Positions 13,398 through 26,500 are shown, counted from the first letter of the stretch. The stretch is 64,000 nucleotides of DNA from Fasciolopsis buskii (GCA_008360955.1 LUCM01010080.1:93330-157329); one strand, 5' to 3'. A program made the numbers and translations. Notes: generated by a model not told the origin, from the letters alone.

Positions 13398-13475
13398 TTG
13401 AGAAGGCGTACACTGAGTTAATACGTTTATCGTGACGTTTCGATCCAAACTAGGACTCGTTGTCAAACGTGAATG
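13393..13475 (-). mobile_element. Repeat fragment with hammerhead-ribozyme-like motif
   Basis: On the minus strand the fragment contains GAGTCC, a short loop, GGATCGAAACGTCACG (13458-13431), then AAACGTATTAAC. This matches the order of a type-I hammerhead: a CUGANGA-like box (here degraded to CAACGA), a short stem II (GTCC/GGAT), GAAAC, a 3-bp stem III (CGT/ACG) and a UA cleavage site. Hammerheads of this minimal form are known from Penelope-like elements and from schistosome satellites. The first core box is damaged, so it is probably an inactive relic. Confidence 0.4.
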
Positions 13476-14183
13476 AGTGATTGAATGGGATCGCTAGTTC
13501 CATACATTTACACATAAGCATTCTGCGAGGATACGATGAACGGAGAGCAGATGGTAAGCACATGCTCCGTCCATACGGTTACGTATAAACACAAATCTTA
13601 CTTGATTTGATCATAATGTGCTGGGTTAGATGATCCGGCAATTTGATTTTTAAATATCACGACTAATAACATTTTCATCTAGATTACACTAACTTAGACA
13701 GTTTGCTGTGCCATTCATCCATTCGGAAGGACCTTGAGCTTTCTAAGTCAGTTCCAAGGACTGCCCTTAAAACATTTTAAAAATAATATTAATGACTTTG
13801 GAATATGAGCAATAAATTTAAATCATCACAACCGAAATCCTTTGGGCGTGGCTAGTTGATAGGAAATACTTTTCGGACGGATCTTATTGAGTGCGTACTC
13901 ACATCTGCTTGTTACTTTCTACTAAACCTTATATATTCCTCATCTTTCCTTGTTTTCATTGATTCTACACCAACCGACACTGCGTTATCGCTGATCTTCT
14001 TAACATGCTTTAGTGAACAGAAGTTTCTGGTGAATTTGATTAGGACTGCACTGATTATTTGGCCGAAGACTGTTCATCCTTGAATGCACAAGGCATATGC
14101 TCGACTTGACATGGCCTTAAATTAGTCGGGACAGGCAAATTGGCAAATATTTGCAAAATCAATGTGTTGATCAATCCACTTAC

Positions 14184-14394
14184 TCGAAATTGTAAATCCC
14201 CCTCGACTTTCGTCTCGAAATCGTACAAAGCATACGCGTGCGGTTGACCGTAGTGCATCACCAGTTCTCCACCCCGGTATTCCTGATAAGATTGTGCACC
14301 CGAATCAATCGTGTTACCAAGTGAAGAACAAAGACTGATTTGGCTGGAGTTGGGATCTTCCGGTTCGTGTGCCGTTCGAACAGACTGGGGATGA
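14184..14394 (-). CDS. SH3 adaptor gene, exon with first half of SH3-1
   Basis: This internal exon has 211 nt. The acceptor is TTCTCTTCGGATCAG/T, after a long pyrimidine tract. It starts with one base completing a codon (AA/T, Asn, with the exon ending at 22625) and ends in phase 0 at CGA/GTAAGT. It encodes a hydrophilic stretch with an acidic patch (HEPEDPNSSQISLC, SYQEYRGGELVMHYG) and then HAYALYDFETKVEGDLQFR, the first two strands and RT loop of SH3-1. ALYDF and the acidic VEGD cluster are intact. An alternative start at the ATG at 14453 would be in frame, but the splice site and the phase match with the upstream proline-rich exon make the internal-exon reading better. Confidence 0.88.
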
Positions 14395-17300
14395 CTGATC
14401 CGAAGAGAATCCAGGTGAGAAGAAAAACAGCTCAAGCCGACAGAATATTTCATTTTGAATAGCTAACGGTGCGTGAGTTGTGAACATTTGACCCCAAAAT
14501 AACACGGCGAAACACTGAATTATATTCTGATTAAATCGGAATGATGGGATCTCTATAAGACGAATAGAGGTAGTATTTTAATCAACAGGTTTTTGCAGTA
14601 TTTAATAGTTTCCCGTCATAGGTTCGAAGGATATTTCGCTGGTCAAATGGACATTGCGTCGACATGTGCTTCTTATGGCTGGAATATCGTTGACAGACTT
14701 GACGTAGAATTTACTGGACAACCGTACGAGTGAGCGAAAGGCGAATATAAAAAAACTAAAATTCATGACTGCAGAAAATAAAAAATGAAAAATCCAGATA
14801 TTTAAGAAAAGAAAACCACCGGGTATTCGAGTGTTTGTGCAAAACACTATGGTGTAGCACATTCAGTTTTGGTCCATTGGCGCCACAAGTCCGCAAAAAA
14901 TGGACTAAGCTATGAAGCGCAACCGCAATCCACGAACACATCCAATGAGAGGTAGGTGACCACGTAGGAGTTGGAAATTACCTGAGTCTTCGGGACCACA
15001 AAGTTTGGTTGTGCTCGAGAACTTTACGTTATTGCCACTTCCGAAAAATAGGCTGTTTGATGTTTCCATCAACGTAATTTTTATGGTGTAGTAACAGGGT
15101 AGGAACTGAGTAGAGTCGAGCTTGTAGGGTTAGCAGAGTGATTCAAGCAGACCTTGCTGCAGCATTTGACGTTGGCTGAAAACAATATGATCAAGCGGTT
15201 TCAACTTCAATGGCGGTTGAACACAAATCAATCTAGTAGGCACTGAGCAATTTTCACATCATTCATAATGTGCTCATCGGATTAATGTACGTGCCGCAAA
15301 GCAAAATATCCGAAGGTCAAAGCAACACTGGCGGACCAAGGAATCATCCAAAGTTCCCTCGGTCATCGATCCCTAATCGTTTTGGAGACGGGTAGGGCTG
15401 TTCCAAATAAGGCTAATATAAGGAATACCAACATGTGAGTTCTTAAAATATTCCCTGACAATAATTTAAGACGGAAGGACCGTAATATTTGATAATGGAC
15501 TGCAGCCCGAGAAGAATTGTGGATGTTACTGCCGCCAACAGCCGAAACGCGAGATACACGAACAAAACACTGACATTCCACAGTTTGTTTCCGATCACAT
15601 TTTCTCCAGGCTCGTCTAAAGTGTAAAATGATTTCCAGTTTGCAGAAGAATCAAGGGATTACCAGAAGGTTGGGGCAATCTTCAACCCCATGTATGAATT
15701 CCTTGAATTACTAGGTGAATGGACAATTCGGTGTAGACAGTCGCTCGTCTTTTATACCCATGTTTTTCAACCTAACCGGGTATCGATGAAAGAGCAAATA
15801 AACTACGGGCAAATCGTCTTTGGTCCACAATGGATTGCCCAATTCTGGAGGTCCCCACCGCTTATATTGTACTGGCTAGTTTACGTTATTTGGTCGGAGA
15901 GCTTTGCAGTTTGAATTGCTAGTAATTTGTTTCTGCATTGTATTTTTGACGGCATATCTTTTGATAGAATCAAAGTCGCACCAAATTTAGGTGTAGTATT
16001 AGTATTTCAAATCATAAGATGGAATTCGGTCACTAGAAGTAAGGCATGGATGTTTACTACCAATAGGCACTGGAGTGACTGGAACCTAAATTTCTCAAAT
16101 GAAGGCAATGGGAAGACCACGGCATTCTGCAGACGTGTTATGGTTTATATACAAATAATGCATACATATGCAAAATGAGAAGAGTGCCGATTGGTGGAAT
16201 GCATTCCATCAAATGGCATTTGAGATCGACGAAATTTTCGTCGACCAAAGGTTCGTCTGACGGTCGACAATGACCACTGAATAAGATCCGTTAGATTGGG
16301 ATTCTCTAGGCATGTATCTGGGCCCCTTGTGCCTAAGCTGTCACTTCTTGCACGCTATGAGTAAACTTATGTAATTTTTAAACATTGGTTCATTATCAGT
16401 CCGAAATACGTGGTTGGAAGCATTATGCGATATGGTTTAATTTCGTGATCAGCGACGTTCATGCATTCGAAATGTTTCTATCTCCCCAGAGTCCTCATCA
16501 GTGACATCCTAATGATTTTTTTTCACCATTGTGTGCTGCTGCTAGGTCGCAACCATAGCCAGAGAACATTAGCACAAGGTTAATTGAGTCACAAGGTGGG
16601 ATGAAACGGTATGACTATCACACTGTACGTGTGGATGGTCATGGTTAGGCGAATGTAATCAATGCGTTAGCTGTTTGGTACCAAGTGGACAGGAATATGG
16701 TCATTGGTCAACTGTGTTTAGTCAATGTGGCTCATTTTCTTCCATCCCGGCTGATGAAAATAATAAGTAGTTTCCCTTACATAGAATGTCTCTAAAACCT
16801 TGGTGAAGTTCAGCTACTGAGATCCACGCTGACAACTTTTCTTTATTGTACTTGTATGTCATTGTTTAAATCTTGAACGAATAATATGCTTAGGCATCAC
16901 TGCTTGGATCGGTGAGAGGCTAAACAGTAATTTCCGGTAAACAGTCACCGTGTCACCTTCTATTTCGCACAGTTAGTCTTTCGATCGTTTTCAATGAATG
17001 GCCTTGACACTGCTCCATGTGTGTTTGATAATAAAAATGAAATTGGTGAAAGGGCTTTATTTTGAGTTAGACAGATGGCTCTATAAAGGATGATATTAAT
17101 CAAAATATTCGAGTTCAGAGTCGGCCTGATCAACTTATCATGGACCAGCGCATAATCGGAAGTGAAGACAGTTTCAGTAACTGAATTATTTTCTCCAATA
17201 TTAATCAAGAAAAACGTTGATGTAAGACCAATTCAAAGGGGAAAGCCATCGGAAACTGGGATGCCGGAAGGTGAAGTAGGAACCAAAATAATGATGTTGG

Positions 17301-20300
17301 CTATCGTTGGTGTTTATCAAACAGGGAATAGCAGCATTTCGACTGATCTTATGAAGGAAAGCATCAAAGTTAACAGTTTTTTTCGTGATTCATGAACTTT
17401 GCTAAGACTTTTGTAATTATCCAGTGCGCATAAGTACTGGGTTTGTCTGCCACATATGATCTGTTTCATTCGATTGACAATGTGAGCAGTTTTGTTGCCG
17501 CATGCGCATGTCCAGCTAACAAGCTGTTGACAGCGGGAGCACAGACGAACTAAGGTGAATAATCAATCACTTTCACTCGGAATTGTCATTCACCGCGGAT
17601 ATTTCCCTGTTTAAGGAACTGCTTATGGCCCACCTTTATAATAAACCGGCACTTCTGCATTTCAATGCTTTGTGTGCGAGCAATAAACAAGGGGATGCTC
17701 CACTTTTTGGCGTACAAAGCAAACCATTTGTTTGGCTTCTTCAGTTCTACAGTTGTAACTGCAGCTTTAGTAAATATCAAAACAATTTCCGGGAGGCCTA
17801 TTGTAAAAATATGTTGTTTTACTCGGTAAACAACCTAATAATAAGGCTAGGTTCGACAACCAAGCAAACGGTTTGGCGATGCAGTGTAGACAAAAGCATT
17901 TTCCGCAAATCAACATGTCACCATTGATAATGGTTTGCGCAATACATCAAATTAACACTTTACATTCAAAAGTTGGCCGCGTTGTTCACTTGGCTGTCAC
18001 GGTTCAATCACAAATAACATACTGATTGCTGAAACTGATGGTGTGATTTAAATAAGTAGTATCATTTTATCAAGCAAATCGACTTGCTGTCCACGGCCAA
18101 GGTGGAATACTCATCATTTATGTTGTTGTTTTGTCTCAATTCATTGTTGTAAACTTACTTAGGACTTCGCGATCTATACGTGATTTGGTGTTGTGCCCTT
18201 TCACATCAGAATTAATAAAACAACTGACCTCCGTTAGAAGTCTGAGGGACTTTCTAGGCCAAGTACATACACGAGAGGCACTTAGGTCATTGACAAACGT
18301 TCTCACGGTTATGCTCCCAGAAATTATTGAGCTGAGCCAATTGCTAAGAAATCTGGAATTCGCGCAACCTTGGGTTACAAAAGAATGCACCACAAAAAAC
18401 ATTTCTTTTAGCAAACAAAACAAAAATATTATGTTTCACCTTCACGTTTTAAACTATGCATCAAAAAGATATCAGGGTCATTTGAAGTGTCAGTACTCGA
18501 ACAGGTGGTTGTGAATTCTAATGAGTGGATTAATTTGTTCACCCATCATATTAATTATGCTTAACTAATATAAAAATCACACGAAAAATCCAGTTGTTTA
18601 CGTGTAGGATGTGTGGGAATACCGGTTGATCTGACAGTTTCCGTTGGAAAACTGTTTAATGTGTATTTCTTAGATTTGCTTTCTACCCTGGATTGAACAA
18701 TGCTCTGTGTGCGTTCCCCGTTTTGATTAACGTGCAATCTACGATCAAACAAGAACCGAGTATGCCAAAAATTTATCAAAACCAGTCAAACATGGGTGAT
18801 AAAGACCACAACGTGAGTGACTGTAACCAGCGATTTGACGAATGACCGAGTAAATGGACAAAAGCCATTAATTAATCACTAGTTTTTCAAAACTCAGCAA
18901 ACTGGCTTATGTAGGTGGATAAGTTACTTGGCGCATCTTAGCACTACGGATCTGCAAAAATCTGGTTGCAGGTATCCCGACCGAATATGAAAACGAATGT
19001 TCCCAAAATCCGATGCGTTATGAATATTATGAAATCAACACTACATTGTTCGTGTCAGATGTCACCGTTCACCAGTATATCGGTTACCATGTAAGGTTAA
19101 ATATTACACGTCAGCGGCTTGTAAGTAATGTGCGCACATGTAAATTGTATTGTATGGTTTGGTAATCACTTTGTTTTCTGCCGTATCGTTTACTACCATG
19201 AAAGTTGGTGCCGATGAATTCACTAGCACCGCATTATCCGGGAAGTTTAGTCGTCACTGAGGTAAACTTTATCCAAATCATGAAAATTGCTCTCTACCAA
19301 CTCGGTTGTCACGTGTAGAATTAGTGTGTATTGCTTTCATGCGGTCAATGCAAGTTTTCAATTCTACTTGGAACGTTTCAGTGTTTCTGGGGCCTATTTA
19401 CTTCCTCCGTTATGGGGAGACGATTAGTCGTTGAATCCTACCGCAATGTTGCTAGGATTGCCTTTATTGATGTCTTGTGTTTTGCTTCTATTCTCTTATT
19501 CTCAAGGTTGCCGTTCTGGTGGTTTGCTCGACGTATTCCACCAGTTATTTCACACAACTGTTTTTATCTGCAGCTGTATTGGCTCCCAAGCCTAGTGAAA
19601 TTTTAGCGTTAGCTAGATGACGTTTCGAAGGACTATGACCTCAACTTCTACGGTAGAGGCCTGACTTATTCGGTACGCTGGTCAAAGTTATCTTGGTTTT
19701 CCTTTGCTGATTTTTGATTTTGCTAACTCATTCAGTTTAAACGGGCCATTTACTTGAAATTTAGTAAACTTTCGCAGTATTCTACCAAGTCCTCAAACAA
19801 CCCATCGGAAGTAGGTAAACGTCGGGCGCTGGAGACTAACGAAACTATTATTATTCGTCTTTTGAGAATAATATTATTAGGGCTATGTAAATTAGCCGAA
19901 GCATACTAAATTCCGCGGTCGAAATCCGACAAAGCTAGGACCAAGTGTGAATGTGATGCAATCTACCAGTCACCCGTAGCTTAAAACGGAGCCGTTATGG
20001 CTGACAGAAGTTTGTTTATTTGCCCAGTTTTTTGGAATGCTTTTCTTATAACGTAAGCGTGATGACTTTCGTTTGAAATAAAAAGCACAAACAAAACGTG
20101 TTTGTCTGCAGTTTGCTTTCGGAACGATAAGTGTCGCCTAATAGTTATGGTTGGTACAGAAATGTGTGTGATCAATAAAGGAATGCTAGCAAAGTTAAAT
20201 AATTTGCAGATAACTGTCCCGGCTTTTACTAATGAAATAAACTGTATGACTACATGATGAGTTGTTTGAAAATATCATTTGTTATTCAACCTTTTGAAAC

Positions 20301-22624
20301 CATCAAGTTTTTTGATTGCAGTTTGTCTTAACGTAGGTTACCGTTGGCAACGGAAAAGTTGACAGTTTGCGTCATCTCTCGAAAAAGCCGTTATTGACAC
20401 TATAACATTCCAGACCACTTCAATGCCGGAGAAAGTTTGCAGATTTTGACAGCATAAATAGACTTTCTAGTTGAATGCTGAACGACACTACCAATTTTAT
20501 TCCTGTGATTCATGCTGAAAAACTGACGAAATTATCTATTTTTATAAAAAGAAGCATGCATTTTCGTCCCGTTGCATGGATTATGTGTACCAGAATTCGT
20601 TTTTACCCCATCCGAAATCGATTAGAGTTCCTGACAGCAGATTGTCTGGCAGTATTACCATATCTCTCACTAGAGAATATCCGGTGACCATTTCAAAACT
20701 ACTGACAGCAAACTGAGCATCGAACGATGACTCTGGAGAAACTGAACAGGAGTGTGAACCTTTCTTTACTGTTGAAAAATTCGACTGAGTGCCTACCTAT
20801 AATTTGGTGCTTGATGCACATAGTGAACGTTTTACTCAATAACTGAGTCCACTTTAAGACAGTGGTAGCAGAAACGAGTAATAACGCTCACTCACCAACT
20901 CCCGAGACAAAATTTTCTTAAGTGGTTACAGATAGTTTTTCGACGTTACTACTGACTTACCAAGAGGTAGAATATTAAAAAGTTGTCACTTATGATTCTC
21001 AGTTCATTGTTCCGTTGATAGAATGGTATAAATTCAGACCAACCAACTATCTCACAAGTAAGGCATGATGTACACACTATAACGAAGTAGATTCCAGTCA
21101 TTTGCGAATTAACCTGCATCTTACTGATTCGGTGCGAAGCTGAATTCTGCCTTCATATCTGTTACTGAAATAATCGTGTTACTGTCCGGTTGCACTGTAA
21201 ATTATGAGTGATTCAGCGTGCCAGAGTACCGATTCCGTCTTTAGGTATTAGGGCATAGCCGCTGTGTGACATGATCAGAAACTGTTGTTGCGGTAACACA
21301 CGACCGTAGTCTGTCTGTCGATTGGATGTTCTGCTCCTTTCCCCTAGTCAACAAATGCTGTTAGTCGATGTCTGCGCAAAATTTTGTGGGGGACATTTGC
21401 TGTATAAATGTTCTCCCCTTTTTCCTTGGCTATACCTCTCCAGATGATGTTAGTCAACGAGACACGTAAAAGCTGGCCACTGACTAATTCTGGCAACTTG
21501 TACTACGTTCGTAGCGGGTGATGTCGACAGCAAGCAGCGATAGGGGACTATTACGTGTACAGTGGTAATACAAGATCAACGGAAGAAATATTTTCGATTT
21601 TGTCAAACGCGAATTTTCTTGTTGTTTCCTTCTAAGAAACCATTAAAATGGCATGCGATAATTGCGTATTGGAAGCAAAAATCTCTTAGGAATAATTGGC
21701 CATGTTAAAGAGAGAGAATGAATATTGTCTAGCAAAGGTGAGAAACCAAAAGGTTGATTGTCACTATCTTGGTTCATTCCTGGGCACTGGACATTCTCAT
21801 GTATCACAACAATGAGATAACTAATGCGCGGTAGCAGATACACTCAGTAATGAACTTGAAAAGGCTGAACGTTCATTCCCGGAAGTGAGGACAAGAGTTT
21901 CCTGTCCCTATGTCACAAGGAGTACAACGGTCCACAGGACACATTTTACTCATCAGATTTTGGAAAATGTCTGGTGCGTGCTTAGTTTCTAGTGGGAACT
22001 TATTGTACTGGTACAACTCTCTGTGGGTTTTGATCTTCCTCTAGTCCCTACTTACGAATGAATGTACGGGAATTACAATTTTTGACCGATGGATATAACC
22101 TGGTAAGGCTCACTGATGCCTTCGAAGAAAGAAACTGATGCAAACCGGCAGAGAAATACCCGGTGCTAAGACAGGCAGTACCTTTTCCAATGCGATTCAA
22201 GTGGCCAGTCAAGAAGACTTACGCCTTTGCCAAAAGCGGCTGACTATTTCAAAACGCATGACTCCACATCAAGTTGTAGATTGTTTGAATAAGACCACAA
22301 ATCTTTTTTTGGACAAAAGCTGGGATGGCTTCGGGGACTAAAAGGTGAATTCGTTTTACGTTTAGCAGACAAGACCTGATCAGGTTCCCAAAAAGAATAA
22401 ACACTGTCTCTCGTACTGATACGAGTTGTTCTATGATTTCAAGTAGAATTTTGTATTATCCGGCGCTATTTGCGTTAAGACCAAAATGGAGTAGATGAGC
22501 TTGAAAGAAATTTATTTTGTCCATCATATAAACGCCGCCGTTCACTTTATTCGCTTGTTCTACCTGACAAATATTGCTCTAAAATTGTCACCGACTATTT
22601 ACTACTGACTTGTGCTCCACTTAC
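14395..22624. other. Intron of the SH3 adaptor gene
   Basis: This 8.2-kb intron contains a second hammerhead-like relic around 19605-19655. Several plus-strand frames of 75 to 127 codons (for example 17583-17927 and 18131-18514) show no domain and no coding-like composition. I saw no exon with paired splice sites that fits phase 2 at both ends. Confidence 0.6.
19605..19655 (-). mobile_element. Short repeat relic sharing the TCGAAACGTCA core
   Basis: The minus strand reads GTTGAGGTCATAGTCC then TTCGAAACGTCATC. The GTCC followed by TCGAAACGTCA matches the core of the relic at 13431-13460, suggesting the same hammerhead-bearing repeat family. Ends and any target-site duplication were not found, so this is a weak call. 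Confidence 0.3.
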
Positions 22625-22710
22625 TTGGAAGCCCAAGAATTCGGATGTTGTTGATCTTCCGCAGAAGCTGCCCGTTGGACGCTTGATGGCAATGGTGGTC
22701 TGTTGGGCTT
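22625..22710 (-). CDS. SH3 adaptor gene, proline-rich exon
   Basis: This internal exon has 86 nt. The acceptor (CCCATTTTTCTTGTGTTCAG/AAG) is strong and the donor is AA/GTAAGTGG. It starts in phase 0 and ends with two bases, which joins exactly with the single leading base of the exon at 14394. The peptide is KPNRPPLPSSVQRAAS followed by AEDQQHPNSWAS. RPPLPSS resembles a class I SH3/profilin-type proline ligand. This exon is short and sits 8.2 kb upstream of the next one; its assignment rests on splice signals, phase and composition, not on a recognised domain. Confidence 0.7.
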
Positions 22711-23220
22711 CTGAACACAAGAAAAATGGGCAATAAATGAGTTGTGAACTGATAAAACGAGAGTGAAGAATAGGTCAGTGAAGGCATTCGATATGTTGAC
22801 AACGATTTCAAGTTATTCCCTTACACGTAGAAGCATATTTGATAAAATCCGAACATTATCCCAGATTTGATGTCAGGAGCGCTGCCCTTCATGCTGGACA
22901 GATTTACAGTGTTTTGCGGGTTAACTATGAGATATCGATTCGTGTTCTACTTGCACCTCTTATATTCAACGTGAGTATGATCCATGTGTGCTATTCTGTT
23001 AATGTTGGCTGATCCGTAATGAAGCAAATCGCACCGTCAAAAAATCAGGACTGAACCTTCCAGGAACAAGTCTGAAACAACAATGTCTCAGAGACTATCA
23101 CGTGGCACAGTGCCCCCATGTTTGCGGTAGTATCAGACAAACTAGAACGACAACGAAACTGCTCACTTTAACTGGAAACCAGTCGATAATTGAAACGTTT
23201 AAAACCTCTGAACGTCAGAC

Positions 23221-23551
23221 AAACTAGAAAAGGTTAATAACACAGGGTTGTCGGTAGATGTAATGCGCCAACGTTTCGACTACCGTGGGTAGTCTTTCTC
23301 AAGGCAAGTTTTACAATCAAATGACTGAGGGAACGTTCACATGCCAACTGGCATGTGAACGTTCCCTCAGTCATTTGATTGTAAAACTTGCCTTGAGAAA
23401 GACTACCCACGGTAGTCGAAACGTTGGCGCATTACATCTACCGACAACCCTGTGTTATTAACATTATATCATTCACAATAAAAACCAATACATGGCGCAT
23501 CGATTTTTCGATACACTCCTTACGTCGTTTGGTCCGGAAAACTAGAAAAGG
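23221..23551. mobile_element. Short retroelement-like insertion with 13-bp target-site duplication
   Basis: The 13-base direct repeat AAACTAGAAAAGG is found at 23221-23233 and again at 23539-23551. Between the copies lies the long palindrome (23233-23462) and a 76-bp tail that is A/T-rich and contains a small hairpin (ATCGATTTTTCGAT). A direct repeat of this length around a foreign block is the mark of target-primed or similar insertion. No open frame is present, so the element is non-autonomous. Confidence 0.75.
23233..23462. repeat. Near-perfect 230-bp palindrome (two 114-bp arms, 2-nt spacer)
   Basis: The left arm 23233-23346 and right arm 23349-23462 are exact reverse complements as read by eye, separated only by AC at 23347-23348. 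Each arm contains a short stem (GACTACC/GGTAGTC) followed by GAAACGTTGG, reminiscent of hammerhead stem II plus GAAAC. Transcripts in either direction would fold into a long hairpin. Confidence 0.95.
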
Positions 23552-26500
23552 CTTTCCAAAGTTCTACCACCAATTGGTCAGCTTAGTATGAATCACATGT
23601 CCCTTTGCTGCATCACTGGACACAAACTACCGGATGTCATGGTAGCTGATTAAAATGATACTTTCAGGTAATCACTGGCGTTTGAATACCCTACGGAATA
23701 GAGGTGGAATTTAAACAGCTGTAGGACAAAGTGCGCAATTTCATTCGAAACTAAAGTTCCATAATTTTATCAGACGCCTCAGAACGAAATTGGTTCCTAC
23801 TGAGCGATTGGTGAAATTCCACTGAGAGAATAGAATACAGTTACTTAAAATTCTTCAGTTACCAGTGCTTGTGCAAAAGGAGTCCTAGGACAAATTTGGT
23901 CCGGGGTAAGACCAGTCTCCGTAGTTACCCATCCGCTTTGAGCTAAGTAGTGCTCATATCGTTCACCGTGTTGGAAAAAGATACTTAGTGCTAAAATGTG
24001 CGCGGTTATAGATGTACTGTCGAGTGATTGTCCGGCTGTGCATGCTGGTTCTTGCTTCAAGTACTGTTTGTCATTTATGCACACATATTTTTAGATTGCT
24101 ATGTAGTCTGTGAATGATCCAAAACCGAAAGAACGTAGTCAATTGTGAACACTGCCTTTCTCTACTTGACATTATTCTCTAAAAGCTCGTAATATACTGT
24201 AATGCAGTGGGATAATTCAAGAGTTATTTGTTATTTTAAAAGAATTAACACAATATGGCGTCTACCTTTTTCACCAAAAACCTCTTTTTGCTTCGTGTAC
24301 CTCACAGCAAAACAGAATCTGAAGCCTCGATGTCTTTCTTGTTGAACAGCCACTGTTCTGCCACAAAAAGCTGTGACCTGAGTAGATTTAGTACCTCTGG
24401 GGTGCCGAAATGGTTGAGAATAGTGGCATTACTCAAGAATATGAAGTGTGTTGAGCTGGCTGGAGTCCTTTCCATTAACAACCATAGCAGTTTACGATAA
24501 GCCGGGCTTTTTCGCCAAGTGAAACCCTTGCTCATTGTATGTCCGTCGGAAATCGTGTTCTATTACTGCGGGACATGAACTAAACCTCATGATCAATGCG
24601 TTTACATCGATTGTCACAAATGAGGCTGTGAATTACCCACTTTCATTTTCTGCTCTGCGGAAGAGGTCATCTCTCTGGGTATTCGGATTAGGTTGCCTAA
24701 ATTTTCGGGTTTGGTCTCTGCAGGTGACTAGGTTCATTCTTACTGACGAAGGCTGGAATATGGTAAACATGCAGTTTCATGAACGAGCCCTAGTAAAATC
24801 GGAGCGAAGAGACTGTCTTTGTCAATGTTTTCTCGTTCCTGTATTTTTAACATGATTTTATGGCCGGATGTTCATAATATATATGTAGCATATGTACATC
24901 ACCTTTAGTAATAATGCACCACTGCATCAACAAATGAGAACATAAAGCGTATAATGCTTGTAGATTCACTATAGTGTTAGATCTGCTATGCACTTTTCGG
25001 CTACTTTAAGCGAAACCCTAGAAGCAACCTTTAGCTGAAATTTGACCTCCTACCCATGCCTCTTAGGATGACTCTCACTCAGAATGTTATTGATTTCGGC
25101 TGCTTCCAAGTTACTACGGTTATGCTAGGATAAGATTGGTCAGCCTCTATGTGATGCATTAGGCACTTCAAGAAATTTCACGAAAAACGGTGTTTTGGGT
25201 AAAAATCTTGCAATTACAACCGTTTAGGGAAAGTCACAAGCAAACTTGGTCACACTAGTTACCGTACCTTGCTGATTGCTGAAAGTACCTAATCTTAGTA
25301 CAAGGTAGCTGTTTTTGTTCTACTTTAGTAAATTCAGTCTAAAAGCAGTGAACACCTCGTACAATACTTGGGTTGCATACCCGCAAAAGTGCAGAAGTGA
25401 CTTTCATGCTTTTTTGAGAAGTTAGCGGCACACTCTTTCCTCGAATGGGAAACCAAAAAAGTTGAATGCTGGGTTAAACAGTATGCAGGAAAGGAAATAT
25501 GTATTGCCTCTGTCTTTTATGTCTAATTGAATTGATAAAATATTGCGCACCTGTCAAAAGTTGTCTGACTGTGCCGTTTACCATAGATGAAGTTGGTAAA
25601 TATAAAATATCACCGGAAGGAAATACCTGGATCTAACAAATCATCTTGAGAATATTGAAAATGATTACATCTATGTAAGGCTTAGTATGATTGGCCCAGG
25701 GTGATGGAATTCAAAAGAAGCTCTCATCGGTACCTTTTTATGCTTCTACTTAAACTAGCGGTTTCTACTGATATTACGACGAAGTGCATGCTAATCTTGG
25801 TTCGCCTATCAAAGCGGTTGTCCCAATGACACATTTGAGTGAGACAGAGATAAAGTCATATTCCATGCGAATGGTTTACACTACATTTGGACATAATTTG
25901 GAAGTCTTTTTCACAGAGCAAATCATCAGTTGTGTTAGAAGAACGTCAAAAGCTTGTTGATTACGTTGCTAGTTTTGTGACTGGTTCAGAAGTTTAACAT
26001 CATTCATATAGGGTTAAAGAAAGCGTGCATTCAGGAGAGCAGAAATTGAGAATAAATCTTGCAGGCTAGGAAATATAAGGCGAAGTTCATCAAACGTACC
26101 GTTAGTCAGACTGAACTTACCACAGTGAAAAGAAAATTAGATGCCGGGTTTCTGGAATGCTTTTCTCTCACATATCAGACGTTGCAACATACTTGCCGGA
26201 CACTTTCAGAAGTATCAGCTTTTTTAGGAATAGGTGAAATCAAACAATACTGCTGATTCTGTCCATCTGGACCCCATCAATGCCGCAAACACCGTGGAGT
26301 ACTTATATATCACTGCTAGTGGCACTACTTTTGCTAGCAACATTGATAATATTAATCATGTTATTACCACTATCGTCACCTCAGCTGTTTCGGATAATAT
26401 AATTCGAAGGATCAATGTGTTTTTCCCCAATATTCCATTGGCGTTCATGTGGTTTTAACTGGACTGAAGAAACCTGTCTGTGAAATGCATAGATGTGACC

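Larger units (their letters stand above)
9805..14183. other. Intron inside SH3-1
   Basis: This 4.4-kb intron splits the first SH3 domain. It holds an ATT microsatellite, a TA microsatellite and an adjoining hammerhead-like repeat relic (separate entries). The plus-strand frame at 11801-12124 encodes no recognised domain. Confidence 0.7.

Noticed and set aside
14055..14453. Reading the SH3-1 exon as starting at the ATG at 14453
   Set aside because: A good acceptor at 14395 gives a phase match with the proline-rich exon at 22625, and the sequence between ATG and acceptor looks like a pyrimidine tract.
18131..18514. 127-codon plus-strand open frame
   Set aside because: It has no recognised domain, lies in an intron of a minus-strand gene, and has no splice or promoter support.
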